A stretch of DNA of 64,000 nt, from NCBI GenBank assembly GCA_016711485.1, contig JADJSX010000006.1, forward strand, positions 668,001 through 732,000, written 5' to 3'. The stretch comes from Leptospiraceae bacterium (lineage in GTDB: Bacteria; Spirochaetota; Leptospiria; Leptospirales; Leptospiraceae). Under the pieces are notes generated by a model. The model was not told where the DNA came from. It worked only from the letters and a program-made list of their open reading frames with translations, and made no database searches. Positions 1 to 9,206 of the stretch are shown piece after piece; positions within the stretch are counted from its first letter, which is position 1; each line of letters opens with the position of its first letter. The translations under genes were made by a program, and so were the position numbers.

Positions 1-2
1 AT

Positions 3-539
3 GAAACAGGACCTCTAGCTTATTCTTGTCCTCATAATCCAGAGGAATTTCACATACTACCAACAGATATATTTTTAGAAATTACCGACGACACAGGAAA
101 TCCATTACCGGAAAATACGTCAGGTGAAATCACAGTAACAGGAGGACGTAATCCTTATATTCCTTTACTTCGTTATAAAACTGGAGATAGAGCAAAACTT
201 AAGTTAGATAAATGTAATTGTGGTGACCCAATGCCTCGTTTATACGATATGGAAACAAGAGAATTAGTTTTATTCTATAATAAAAATAGGAAACTAGTTA
301 ATCCAATTGATATAACTCGCATAATAAAAAATTACCCTATTCTACAATATGAGTTTAAGCAGAATAAAGATTTAAGTTGTGTGATATCAATTCATAAATT
401 ATATGATTTTTCCAAGCTACAAGAGCAAAATTTTCGAAAAGAGATAAATACGTTATTTGATAATAGTATTGACTTAGAAATAAATTTTCAACTAAATACG
501 AATGGTTTAAAATCAATTCCTTATATAAGTGAGTCCTAA
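3..539 (+). CDS. Phenylacetate-CoA ligase-like AMP-forming enzyme (C-terminal part)
   Basis: The open frame enters from upstream, so only the C-terminal ~178 residues are present. It starts with ETGPLAYSC, like the adenylate-binding region of PaaK-type acyl-CoA ligases. It continues with a typical 'EITDDTGNPLPENTSGEITVTG' type stretch (Gly-Glu-Ile/Val core) and LLRYKTGDRA, the conserved RY-x-TGD motif that contacts ribose and precedes the mobile C-terminal domain. Known family role: ATP-dependent activation of an acid to its adenylate and then thioester. Which acid is used cannot be told from this part. It ends two bases before the ATG of the next gene, so the two are probably co-transcribed. 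Confidence 0.8.
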   Translation, partial: ETGPLAYSCPHNPEEFHILPTDIFLEITDDTGNPLPENTSGEITVTGGRNPYIPLLRYKTGDRAKLKLDKCNCGDPMPRLYDMETRELVLFYNKNRKLVNPIDITRIIKNYPILQYEFKQNKDLSCVISIHKLYDFSKLQEQNFRKEINTLFDNSIDLEINFQLNTNGLKSIPYISES

Positions 540-540
540 T

Positions 541-1083
541 ATGTTTTTATTTCTTGCAACAGCCATTTTACTTTATTTAGAACCGAATCCGTGTGATAAA
601 ATTACCGCACCCCAAAAAGGAGAAATTTGGAAATTTGATTTTGTTTGGCATTACTCACCTCTTAAACTTCGGAATAATTCTATCTGTGGAAATGATATTC
701 AAGAATATTTCTATATAAGACAAAAAGATCGAGCAAGTTACATTGCAATGAAAAAAGTCAAAATTACTAAAGAAAGTAGCTGTAGAAATAACGCACTCTT
801 TAACGGAAAACAAAAATTATTCCGAGGAATGTTACAGTCAGTAAAAGAGGATAATACTAATTTATCTTCAATTCGTGAAAAGGAAATATTAACTGAAATA
901 GCCTTATTGAACGATAAAATCGAACATGCAGGAACTTATGATTGTTCTCCACTGAATACAAAAAATGTTACTGATCCTGATGTAATGTGGGAGGAATGTG
1001 AATGTATACTGTACGGATTTTACCCGCAAGGCAAACTTGGCCTTTTAGAGAGAGTTGACAAAAAAATCAATTCTATACAATGA
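541..1083 (+). CDS. Hypothetical secreted protein
   Basis: A 180-residue protein with a short hydrophobic N-terminus (MFLFLATAILLYLEP) that looks like a signal peptide or anchor, followed by a polar, Cys-containing body (about seven Cys, including a CECIL motif near the C-terminus). This suggests an exported, perhaps disulfide-bonded protein. A GTG at 529 in the same frame overlaps the upstream gene and could also start it. I prefer the ATG at 541 because the hydrophobic segment follows directly. No family recognised. It lies between a PaaK-like ligase and the cob genes and may share their transcript. Confidence 0.6.
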   Translation: MFLFLATAILLYLEPNPCDKITAPQKGEIWKFDFVWHYSPLKLRNNSICGNDIQEYFYIRQKDRASYIAMKKVKITKESSCRNNALFNGKQKLFRGMLQSVKEDNTNLSSIREKEILTEIALLNDKIEHAGTYDCSPLNTKNVTDPDVMWEECECILYGFYPQGKLGLLERVDKKINSIQ

Positions 1084-1111
1084 TTTCACAAACTAATTTT
1101 AGGACTTTACT

Positions 1112-2149
1112 TTGCTAAAAAATTTTATTATTACAAAACCAAACCCAAGTATAATCTCTGAGCTAAAAACCGAGATTGATAACAAAACTAAACCACTCGG
1201 TTCCCTAGGTCGGCTAGAAGACATTGCAATGCAAATAGGTTTAATACAAGAAACCACTACTCCTAAATTCAATAAACCGACTATCGCTGTTTTTGCAGGA
1301 GATCATGGAATTGCAAAGGAAGGGATTAGCCCGTATCCGCAGGAAGTCACCTTTCAAATGGTAATGAATTTCATTCGAGGGGGAGCGGCTATTAATGTAT
1401 TTTGTGATGAAAATAATTTGAACTTGAGAGTGATTGATGCAGGAGTAAATTTTGACTTTGAAGGATTAGAAGGATTAACACATGCAAAAATAGGTTTCGG
1501 AACAAAGAGTTTTTTAAAGGAACCTGCCATGACCAAAGAAGAATGTATGTTAGCAATCGAACGAGGCGCAAAAATTGTTGATCAAATATTTGATCATGGT
1601 TCGAATTGTATTGGATTTGGTGAAATGGGTATCGGCAACACAGCAGTATCCTCAATGTTAGTAAGTAAATTTTTAAATCTACCAATTGAAAATTGTGTAG
1701 GAAGAGGCACAGGGTCTAACGATGAACAGTTAATAAAAAAGAAAGAATTGTTAAAGAAAGCTAGCGCACTTCATGTTTGCAACGATGCATTTTCTATTTT
1801 GCAAAATTATGGTGGATATGAAATTGCTATGATCGTAGGCGGGATACTCCAAGCTGCCGAAAATAAAATGGTTATTTTGATTGATGGATTTATCGTAACA
1901 ACAGCTCTTCTTTTTGCAAAAAGTTTCTATAAAGAAGTATTAAATTATTGTATATTTAGTCATGTTTCTGGTGAAAAAGCTCATGAAATGATTTTAGGTC
2001 ATTTGGGCGGTAAACCGATATTAAACCTAGGAATGCGTTTGGGAGAAGGAACTGGGGCGGCAATGGTTTACCCGATTCTTACAAATTCAATTCGTTTTTT
2101 AAATGATATGGCTTCTTTTGAAGAATCAGGAGTAAAAAATAGAATATGA
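1112..2149 (+). CDS. cobT: Nicotinate-nucleotide--dimethylbenzimidazole phosphoribosyltransferase
   Basis: CobT transfers the phosphoribosyl group of nicotinate mononucleotide to dimethylbenzimidazole to give alpha-ribazole phosphate, the lower ligand of cobalamin. The 345 residues match the family length. Landmarks are KPLGSLGRLE near residue 27, FAGDHGIAKEGISPYPQEVT (about 63-82), the GFGEMGIGNTAVSSM motif near 170, and the C-terminal LGMRLGEGTGAAM with the catalytic Glu region. The start is a TTG at 1112, with AGGA a few bases upstream. It overlaps cobS by four bases (ATGA), indicating an operon cobT-cobS-cobC. No cobalamin riboswitch is visible directly upstream; if present it would lie further up. 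Confidence 0.95.
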   Translation: MLKNFIITKPNPSIISELKTEIDNKTKPLGSLGRLEDIAMQIGLIQETTTPKFNKPTIAVFAGDHGIAKEGISPYPQEVTFQMVMNFIRGGAAINVFCDENNLNLRVIDAGVNFDFEGLEGLTHAKIGFGTKSFLKEPAMTKEECMLAIERGAKIVDQIFDHGSNCIGFGEMGIGNTAVSSMLVSKFLNLPIENCVGRGTGSNDEQLIKKKELLKKASALHVCNDAFSILQNYGGYEIAMIVGGILQAAENKMVILIDGFIVTTALLFAKSFYKEVLNYCIFSHVSGEKAHEMILGHLGGKPILNLGMRLGEGTGAAMVYPILTNSIRFLNDMASFEESGVKNRI

Positions 2150-2904
2150 GAAAAGAATTAGAATTATTTTTTACGGCACTTATGTTTTTCACAAGGCTTC
2201 CCGTTCCAGATATAGAATATTCTCAAGAAAAACTAAATTCTTCTTCGCGTTATTTCCCTTTAGTAGGAATATTAGTCGGTGCGTTAAGTGCTACAGTCTT
2301 TATGTTTTCCAGTTTAATATTTTCAATTCATATTTCTGTTTTACTCTCTATGATAACTTCCATATTAATTACGGGAGCATTCCATGAAGACGGATTCGCA
2401 GATACTTGCGATGGATTTGGTGGTGGATATACAAAAGAAAAAATATTGGAAATAATGAAAGACTCTCGAATAGGAGCTTTCGGAGCAATAGGTATTATCC
2501 TCTTACTTATTTTGAAGTTTTTTATCCTATCAGAAACAAAATCTATGATGATCCCAATTGTAATTGTAAGTGGTCATTCAATTAGTAGATTAATTTCAAT
2601 TAGCCTCCTATATACAATGGTATATGTTAAGGAAGAAGGAAAAGCCAAACCTCTTTCTACTGCATTACCACTAATGTCCTTATTAATTGCTTGTTTTTTT
2701 GGACTTTTGCCATTACTTCTATTTAAAAAAGTTTTAGTACTATTAGTTTTAATTCCTCTATTATTAACTAGATGGTATTTATCTTATTACTTTAAAAAAT
2801 ATATAGGCGGTTACACAGGTGATTGCCTCGGTGCCGCTCAACAAGTAAGTGAAATTGTATTTTATATATTTATTTTTTTATTTCTTCAATGGAAATTTAT
2901 TTAA
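2146..2904 (+). CDS. cobS: Adenosylcobinamide-GDP ribazoletransferase
   Basis: Membrane enzyme that joins adenosylcobinamide-GDP and alpha-ribazole (phosphate), the final assembly step of cobalamin. The 252-residue protein is strongly hydrophobic and carries the family motifs near the N-terminus: FFTRLPVP, a RYFPLVGILVGA segment, and the metal-binding HEDGFADTCDGFGGG motif around residues 79-93, followed by MKDSRIGAFGAIG. The C-terminal GGYTGDCLGAAQQVSE is also typical. It overlaps cobT by four bases and cobC by sixteen, so translation is probably coupled. Confidence 0.95.
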   Translation: MRKELELFFTALMFFTRLPVPDIEYSQEKLNSSSRYFPLVGILVGALSATVFMFSSLIFSIHISVLLSMITSILITGAFHEDGFADTCDGFGGGYTKEKILEIMKDSRIGAFGAIGIILLLILKFFILSETKSMMIPIVIVSGHSISRLISISLLYTMVYVKEEGKAKPLSTALPLMSLLIACFFGLLPLLLFKKVLVLLVLIPLLLTRWYLSYYFKKYIGGYTGDCLGAAQQVSEIVFYIFIFLFLQWKFI

Positions 2905-3449
2905 TTCGGCATACAAAAGTAGATGTTCCAGCGAACACTTGTTATGGACAATCTGATGTTTCACTCGCTGACAGTTTCGAAGAAGAGACAAATGCTATTT
3001 TAAAAAAAATTTCTAGTTCAAATAACTTTATTCTTTATTCAAGTCCACTAATTCGATGTAAGTCTTTGGCGAATAAAATTTCTGGATCACAAATCAATTT
3101 AGATTCAAGACTTATGGAATTGAATTTTGGAGATTGGGAATTAAAAACTTGGGATGAAATCGGAAAAGTTCAATTTGATATATGGCATTCGAATTTTGTT
3201 TATAATAAAGTTCCAAATGGAGAATCTTATTTCGAATTGTTTGAACGTGTTGTGGCATTTTGGGAAGAAATAATTCTTAAAAAGGAAAATTTTATATTAA
3301 TTACTCACGGCGGAGTAATTCGAGCTTTACTCGCTTACATTCTTGGTTTACCACTTGAAAATTCTTTTCGTCTAAAAATTGATTATGGTCGGATAACAAA
3401 AATTACTCTTTCTGATACTTTTTATACAATTGAATACATTGGTGTATAA
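2889..3449 (+). CDS. cobC: Alpha-ribazole phosphatase (histidine phosphatase family)
   Basis: Histidine-phosphatase superfamily protein of 186 residues. The phosphate-binding motif LIRHTKVD is at residues 5-12 (Arg7, His8), the second Arg is in SSPLIRC, and the second catalytic His is in LITHGGVIRALLAY near residue 140. Its family removes the phosphate from alpha-ribazole 5'-phosphate, or from adenosylcobalamin phosphate. Place and overlap in the cobT-cobS operon support this over a generic phosphoglycerate-mutase-like role. It is the last gene of the operon. Confidence 0.9.
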   Translation: MEIYLIRHTKVDVPANTCYGQSDVSLADSFEEETNAILKKISSSNNFILYSSPLIRCKSLANKISGSQINLDSRLMELNFGDWELKTWDEIGKVQFDIWHSNFVYNKVPNGESYFELFERVVAFWEEIILKKENFILITHGGVIRALLAYILGLPLENSFRLKIDYGRITKITLSDTFYTIEYIGV

Positions 3450-3682
3450 CCTTAAACGTTTCTCCCTGCATCTCTTTCGCTATTCTTCAAGCCCATTGTT
3501 TCTATCACAACAATAGGTCGAAACATAATGGTATGTTTTCCACCCAAAGCTTATTCGCTCTCCGTAAAACATGCGGTACCGCATTGATACATTAGACAGG
3601 CTCAGCACAAGATTCATTCATTAGCATTTTCTAATATTCTGACCTTTGTTTTAAATAGCATATTTTTTTTGCATAATATCAG
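3450..3682. other. Intergenic stretch without a gene
   Basis: Non-coding DNA after cobC. It contains a short perfect palindrome (ATGCGGTACCGCAT, about 3569-3582). From about 3636 it holds a degraded half copy of the dispersed repeat described at 3683-3853 (TTTTCTAATATTC ... GCATAATATCAGTTA, in the orientation of the 23300 copy). No convincing terminator or RNA gene seen. Confidence 0.5.
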
Positions 3683-3853
3683 TTAGTAACTGACCTTACG
3701 CAAAATAGGAAATTTACGAAAATGAAGTCTAATTTAAGAATATTAGATAAAGCTAATGAATTAATGAATAAGCAGGTTTGGGCGGTAGCCCAAGTCGCCG
3801 ACAGGCTCTCTACCTCTCACCTCAACGCGCTTGCGCGTAAGGTGAGTTAGTAA
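3683..3853. repeat. MITE-like dispersed repeat, copy 1 (171 bp)
   Basis: The ends are imperfect inverted repeats: TTAGTAACTGACCTTACGC at 3683-3701 and GCGTAAGGTGAGTTAGTAA at 3835-3853. The inside contains GGAAATTTACGAAAATGAA (3708-3726), shared in reverse complement with the copy at 23300-23400, and GGTTTGGGCGGTAGCCCAAG (about 3776-3795), shared in reverse complement with the copy at 50336-50496. The right end is itself a hairpin (CTCACCT ... AGGTGAG around a GCGC core). There is no coding capacity. It ends next to the following gene and may carry its upstream signals. Confidence 0.75.
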
Positions 3854-3913
3854 TTGCGGAAATTAAAAAATAATAGGTTGAAATTATTCAGGAATAATTC
3901 GAGTGTAGGAAGT

Positions 3914-4489
3914 ATGGAATTCCATTTCAAAATAATTAGGTATATAAAAATACAAATAATCCTATTAGTTTTACTTTTTCCTTTCACTGTCTTTTCTTGG
4001 GATGGACAGTTTTCTGAAAAACCACAGTATGTAACCTACAAATTTCCGGATGATCGGCTTCCAAGACATCCATTTACAAGGTTTCCACACACAGGAATTA
4101 TGATTAGTTCTCATTGTGTCTATACTTCCGGAAAAGTAAAAAAAGGAAGAGAATGTAAAGCATGGAAACCTTATGATTATATCCTAAGTGGGAAGTTAGT
4201 TGCAATGATACGGGAAAAAGGTTTTTTTAGTGAAGGCGATTCTCCAAAACAAATAGCTCAACTCGTATGCAGTGAATCAGGTGGCACCATTGAAACTGAG
4301 GCTAACGAATACAATCCCAATGGGCGTGAAACGGAACTTGAGGATTTCTGTTCCTATAAAGATGGAAGTATGACTTCGTTTAATTTTATACTTCTTTATA
4401 TTTCGAAAAAAAGTCCAAACATCCGAACAGAAATGGAAAAAATCAAACAAGAAAGAAAAAAGATTCTTTTAAATAAACCTGTTAACTGA
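3914..4489 (+). CDS. Hypothetical exported protein
   Basis: A 191-residue protein with a signal-peptide-like N-terminus: basic start, then IQIILLVLLFPFTVFS ending at SW. The mature part is polar with several Cys. No known domain recognised. The frame is open back to a TTG at 3854, directly abutting the repeat. The ATG at 3914 is preferred because it puts the hydrophobic segment in normal position, though its AGGA (3907-3910) is closer than usual. The last 8 bases overlap the end of the convergent phosphatase gene. Confidence 0.6.
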   Translation: MEFHFKIIRYIKIQIILLVLLFPFTVFSWDGQFSEKPQYVTYKFPDDRLPRHPFTRFPHTGIMISSHCVYTSGKVKKGRECKAWKPYDYILSGKLVAMIREKGFFSEGDSPKQIAQLVCSESGGTIETEANEYNPNGRETELEDFCSYKDGSMTSFNFILLYISKKSPNIRTEMEKIKQERKKILLNKPVN

Positions 4490-7400
4490 TTACGTCCTTT
4501 TCTATTCTTTCTTTAATTTTATTGGCTCCTTTATTTTCTGGGTCAATTATTAGAATTCTATTAATTAATTTTCCAGAACGCGGATAATTTTTTGTGTATG
4601 CATACATATCAGCTAAATGCGTCAGATAACGTACGTTATGTGGATCGCGTAACTTCAATCTTTCCGCTAACTCTATAGCTTCTTCGAACTCATGGTTCAT
4701 TTTTAAACAAACAGAGGCTTTATATAACATACTAGAATCCATTTCATTTTTTTCTAAAAATTCTTTGCAAATATTTGCCGCTTCTTTATAATTTCTATTC
4801 TTCATATATGCTTTTATTAAATATTTTGCAACTTCTTTCCGATTTTTATTGTCTTCATAGGAGCTTTTAAGTAAAGAAATCGCATCCTGAATTTTTTGTT
4901 TGCCTATAAGTGCGCGTGCATTACGAATAGTATCCTCTATAAATTCGATATCATCTTGATCTATTTCCTCTTCGTTTTCTGGGTAACTAATTGATAATAG
5001 TGAAAAATCATCCATTAATTCAAAAGTATTTGTAATTAAATTGAAAATAGCGCTTAAGTCACCCTTAGCCTCTTCCACTCTTTTTAAAAATAAACTTTCG
5101 TCCTCATTAATAACTCTTGTATTTTCCTTAACGTTACGCGACAGAACTAAATCATCTTTACCGTCAGATCCAATAATTAAAAAATCTCCTGCCATCATTT
5201 GGAAAGTAGAAATAAATAATTCACTTTCAAGTCCACTCGTGCCTAATTTTCTAAAATTCATGTCATGTTCGATAAAATCAGCCTTACCGTCACGGTATAA
5301 AATGACCCAAGGGTGTTCTGCATTGATAAAATAAACTAATCCTGATCTTTCGTCCACCAACCCAAAAACTAATGAAATAAGCATAGACCCATCAAAACTT
5401 TCAAATATTTTATGCATTTCTTTAAAAGCATTTTTAATCCAAATTTCCGGCGGAACCTCAGAGTGGATAGAATAAGATAAAGTTCTCTGTATTATTGATT
5501 GAAATACTGCGCCTAATACAAGTATGCCGCCTGCTCCTTGCATTGATTTGCCCATCGCATCTGCATTCAAAAAAGTAATATATTCTCTGCCTTTTAGTTT
5601 AATTTGATGAGTTATACAAATATCTCCACCAATATCATGAGAATGAGTTTTAAATTTGAATTCCTTCTTTTGTTTAACAAAAAAATCTACCTTAATCTTA
5701 GAACCTTCTACCTTATTTACACCAAGTGGTTTTAGTAAAAGGGTCGTCAAAAAATAATCACCATCTTGCTGAGTTTTTAATTTTTCTACCTGATTTAACG
5801 ATAGTTGCAACTCTTTAGTCCTTTCTTCTATTTTTTCTTCTAAATGTTCTGCATAATCTTCTAATTTTAATTTTGAATCTTTAATAGATTTTACCATACT
5901 ATTAAAAGAATTAGATAGGAATCCTATTTCATCTTGGACTTTAACGGGAATGGTAATGTCTAAATTTCCTTTTTTTACTTTTCTTAAACCTTCAAGTAGG
6001 GCATTTAGTGGATTAATAAGCGTACCCGATAGAAATATAGGAGTGCCAATGACCACTAAAATTAGTGCAAAAAATAAAATATAAATTAATTTCAAACCAA
6101 TTCCGTGTATAAACTTTCTATAATCAGTATAAGAATATCCCAACTCGTAGACTTTGTTTTTTTCGAAATCAATGTAGTGAAATATTACATAGTGATTTTT
6201 TTGATCTATATTTTTTCGATATTTTCGATTGTTAGCCTCTTGCATTGGTAAGAGAAAATTTAATACTTCTTGTTTTAATTCTAATCCTTCTTTGTCAGTA
6301 ACATTGATATGTTTTTGAATTGCTTCTTTAAAAGGTAAAAAATCTCCTTTCTCCTTATTTAAAAATTCTTGTATACTTTTTTTAAATTGAGCATTAGCCA
6401 TTTGCTCCACTTTATTGTACCGATAAAAAATATATCGATCCTTTGATTGTATAAATTGATTTACACTTACATTTGCTTTTTCTGGATCAAATTCCATACT
6501 GTCTATATGAGTCTGAATTAAACCGTAATAACCGCCCATGTATTCATTGTCTTTTACTTTTAAGTTTTCTAAAACTAGTCTCAATTCAAGTATAGACGCT
6601 TCTTTAGATTTATTAAATGTCTCATAAATTATTGTATTAATTAGGTCATATTTAAATTGTATCGGCAATTCTATATTATCCACATTGTGGGTAAATTGGG
6701 ATATATCCTTTTCGGGATCGTATTCGATAATATATTTTAAATCTTCCGATTTACGATTTGCTTCCATCGCAAGTATAGTTTTATTATTATGGAGCAAATT
6801 GTATGTATTCTCCATTTCCTGCATAATCATAAAACTAAAAATATTGTAAACAATCATAAAACTAACAAAACTTACTCCAACAATTTTGAACATAAATGTA
6901 GTTTTATCTGTAGTTTTGTTTATATAAGCTACAATAACTATAAATAGCCCAATCAATGTCAAAAGGCAAAATACAGTTATATAAAATGTTCTGGAAACTA
7001 GGCCAATTTTATTTAAAATATTTGCAACAGAGGGAATGAACAGAGTTATAAACATCCCAATTCCAATGAATAACAGTGTTACTTTTTCACTAGACTTCGT
7101 GATAATAATTTTCCATATAGCAGCAAGGGTAACGACAAGAATATTAAGTAAAATTACTCCACCGTATACTTTAAGAGCAAATGGTGCATCAACTTCAAAA
7201 TAATGTCCTGCAAAATCATAGTTTACGGAAGCGCCTATCGATTCCCAAATTAGAAGCAAATCTACCATCAGAAATGCAAAACTCTGCACATAAAGAAATC
7301 CTTTCGCTAATTTTGGGTGCGTATTATTAGGAAAATGAAAAAATATTTGTACACATATTAGATGGTTTAATGTAATAGATACTAGAAGATAGACTCTAAT

Positions 7401-7607
7401 CCATTTTGCAGGAAAATAAATTCCTTGAACTAATACATAACCAAAAGAAAGCATAGCGGCTGTAAAAAAAAATCCGATTAAATATTTAGTTGGAGTTGAT
7501 TTAGAAGGTAAAAGAGATAAAAATAAAGCAATCAGGAAAGTCATAAAAAATCCGGTTATCATTCCGATTGTATAATAATTTAAAAAAATATTTTGAAATA
7601 AATCCAC
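4482..7607 (-). CDS. Membrane SpoIIE/PP2C-type Ser/Thr phosphatase with HAMP and TPRs
   Basis: A 1041-residue signalling protein. Order of parts: about seven membrane helices (residues 1-250), an extracytoplasmic sensor region (about 270-500), another helix, a HAMP domain (LINPLNALLEGLRKVKKGNLDI, about 530-590), a coiled coil, a SpoIIE phosphatase domain from about 640 (metal-binding HDIGGDI near 657, LNADAMGKSMQGAGG, and FLIIGSDGKDDL), and TPR-like helices from about 890. Such proteins dephosphorylate serine/threonine in partner regulators such as anti-sigma-factor antagonists. No such partner is adjacent. The start is a GTG with a strong GGAGGG five bases upstream. It is convergent with, and slightly overlaps, the gene at 3914. 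Confidence 0.85.
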   Translation of the reverse strand: MDLFQNIFLNYYTIGMITGFFMTFLIALFLSLLPSKSTPTKYLIGFFFTAAMLSFGYVLVQGIYFPAKWIRVYLLVSITLNHLICVQIFFHFPNNTHPKLAKGFLYVQSFAFLMVDLLLIWESIGASVNYDFAGHYFEVDAPFALKVYGGVILLNILVVTLAAIWKIIITKSSEKVTLLFIGIGMFITLFIPSVANILNKIGLVSRTFYITVFCLLTLIGLFIVIVAYINKTTDKTTFMFKIVGVSFVSFMIVYNIFSFMIMQEMENTYNLLHNNKTILAMEANRKSEDLKYIIEYDPEKDISQFTHNVDNIELPIQFKYDLINTIIYETFNKSKEASILELRLVLENLKVKDNEYMGGYYGLIQTHIDSMEFDPEKANVSVNQFIQSKDRYIFYRYNKVEQMANAQFKKSIQEFLNKEKGDFLPFKEAIQKHINVTDKEGLELKQEVLNFLLPMQEANNRKYRKNIDQKNHYVIFHYIDFEKNKVYELGYSYTDYRKFIHGIGLKLIYILFFALILVVIGTPIFLSGTLINPLNALLEGLRKVKKGNLDITIPVKVQDEIGFLSNSFNSMVKSIKDSKLKLEDYAEHLEEKIEERTKELQLSLNQVEKLKTQQDGDYFLTTLLLKPLGVNKVEGSKIKVDFFVKQKKEFKFKTHSHDIGGDICITHQIKLKGREYITFLNADAMGKSMQGAGGILVLGAVFQSIIQRTLSYSIHSEVPPEIWIKNAFKEMHKIFESFDGSMLISLVFGLVDERSGLVYFINAEHPWVILYRDGKADFIEHDMNFRKLGTSGLESELFISTFQMMAGDFLIIGSDGKDDLVLSRNVKENTRVINEDESLFLKRVEEAKGDLSAIFNLITNTFELMDDFSLLSISYPENEEEIDQDDIEFIEDTIRNARALIGKQKIQDAISLLKSSYEDNKNRKEVAKYLIKAYMKNRNYKEAANICKEFLEKNEMDSSMLYKASVCLKMNHEFEEAIELAERLKLRDPHNVRYLTHLADMYAYTKNYPRSGKLINRILIIDPENKGANKIKERIEKDVIS

Positions 7608-8046
7608 TTTGCCCTCCGAAATTAAAACAATGGGTAAGATTAAGAATATTTTTCATTCTGTAAACCTAAAACTTTTTTTCAGCGCATTAAAAGTATTGCA
7701 AAAGACAAGAAGTTAATAAATTATTGCATTATATCGAAGAAACTAATATATTTCTAGAGTATTCCTTGTGCTTTTGGCTTCCCATATTAAATGTATATAA
7801 CACGATATCTTATCAAAAATCTATGTTTGCATTCAATAGGTTGCTTATCGCGGATAATCGCTGAAAGGTCAATTAAGCCTATCAGGATTCGTGTGCATAA
7901 TTGGTGAAAAAATTTTAAGTGAATTACAGCGGGCGTGCTACAAGATACAGTCAATGGATTATTTGTCTGTCAAAGTCAAAGTTATTAATTTATATAGTAT
8001 TTAGAAATACGGTAAACATTTGAATTTCTAAACTGGAGCAATTAGA
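7608..8046. other. Intergenic region between divergent genes
   Basis: 439 bases between the phosphatase and cytochrome genes, which point away from each other, so promoters for both should lie here. A GGAG at about 8034-8037 serves the cytochrome start. I see no clear promoter, repeat or RNA gene that I would defend. Confidence 0.4.
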
Positions 8047-9132
8047 ATGCGGCGATATCGAAATTTAACTTTATTTATTTTACTTATTACAGCCATTGCC
8101 TGTTCAGAAAAAAATCCTCATCAGTTTAGTAAGGGATTAATGCCTATATACCACACAGAAAAATTGGAAGGATCTAAAAACTGTGAAAATTGCCATAAAG
8201 AAATTTACACTGAATGGAAAACAACAAGGCATAGATTATCTTTTAGTAATCGGTTATACCAAGAGAGTCATAAAAAAGAGCCCCTGACTTGGTGCGTAAA
8301 CTGTCATGCACCGTTAGTTAAGGAGAATGGAAATCCGGAAAATACGGAAGATAGAATTTTTACTGAGGAAGGTGTGTCTTGTGTTGTTTGCCATAAACGC
8401 GGAGACAAAATTTTAACAGCGCATACTCCGAATAATCCAGTAGAACATGAATACATAGAAGTTAAGGAAATGAAACGATCTGAATTTTGCGAAAATTGTC
8501 ACCAGTTTAATTTTCCAGTTGGGACCGGTAACGTTCCGCATAATAAATTTAAATACTCTTCTCAACCAATGCAGAATACATTTACAGAATGGCAAATGAG
8601 CTATTTTTATGGTAAAGAAACTTGCCAAGATTGTCATATGCAAACTAATAAAGAGCACAAATCTCATAGTTTCCCCGGAGGGCATAATAAAGATTATCTT
8701 GCAAAAACATTTACCGTAGATTTCACTAAAATTTCAAACACAGACATTAAATTAACCATTATTGGAAAACGTTTAGGTCATGCATTTCCTACAGGTGACT
8801 TATTTCGAACCCTAACCGTTCGATTATTAGATAAAAATGAAATAGAAATAAAAAAAATTCTCTTTCGTTATGAATACGAAGAAGTAGAAGTTAATCGAAA
8901 TAGTAATATTTATTCAGCAAAACGACTAGTAGAGCGTAATATCATTACTCCACCTGTTTTACGAGAGGATGCGTATTATTTCAAAAATATTTCCTTACAT
9001 ACTTCAGAATTAAAAAAAATTAAATTCTATGAACTTTCTATGAAATATGTAAATGAATCTAATAAAGTTTTTTCCAGTGAATATGAACATGAAAAACTAA
9101 TTTTCAAAAAACAGAAATTTTCTTTCAATTAA
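8047..9132 (+). CDS. Pentaheme c-type cytochrome lipoprotein
   Basis: A 361-residue protein with an N-terminal hydrophobic signal ending in TAIAC, so Cys19 is probably lipidated (relaxed spirochaete lipobox). Five CxxCH haem c sites: CENCH (46-50), CVNCH (83-87), CVVCH (112-116), CENCH (148-152) and CQDCH (193-197). The first half resembles the cytochrome c554/NrfB-like multihaem fold. The C-terminal ~150 residues have no haem site and look like a beta-rich domain with HAFPTGDLFRTLTV. It is likely a periplasm-facing or outer-membrane-attached electron carrier. The redox partner is unknown and no oxidoreductase is adjacent. Confidence 0.85.
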   Translation: MRRYRNLTLFILLITAIACSEKNPHQFSKGLMPIYHTEKLEGSKNCENCHKEIYTEWKTTRHRLSFSNRLYQESHKKEPLTWCVNCHAPLVKENGNPENTEDRIFTEEGVSCVVCHKRGDKILTAHTPNNPVEHEYIEVKEMKRSEFCENCHQFNFPVGTGNVPHNKFKYSSQPMQNTFTEWQMSYFYGKETCQDCHMQTNKEHKSHSFPGGHNKDYLAKTFTVDFTKISNTDIKLTIIGKRLGHAFPTGDLFRTLTVRLLDKNEIEIKKILFRYEYEEVEVNRNSNIYSAKRLVERNIITPPVLREDAYYFKNISLHTSELKKIKFYELSMKYVNESNKVFSSEYEHEKLIFKKQKFSFN

Positions 9133-9166
9133 GGGTTGTTTTTTAAACAGAAAAACCCTTAATTCC
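9130..9166. terminator. Possible bidirectional terminator hairpin
   Basis: TTAAGGGTTgTTTTT and AAAAACCCTTAA form an AT-rich hairpin with one bulged base, overlapping the cytochrome stop codon. It lies between two converging genes (cytochrome and glpD). T-rich and A-rich arms could serve both strands, but there is no classical U-run after the stem, so the call is tentative. Confidence 0.45.
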
Positions 9167-9206
9167 ATCGGTGATACTTTTTCTACTATTCCAATAAATT
9201 CATTAT

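Noticed and set aside
1..1111. Cobalamin riboswitch before cobT
   Set aside because: The space between the preceding gene and cobT is only 28 bases; no room and no B12-box seen.
3450..3682. tRNA or small RNA gene after cobC
   Set aside because: No cloverleaf or promoter-terminator pair can be drawn; repeat debris explains the structure.
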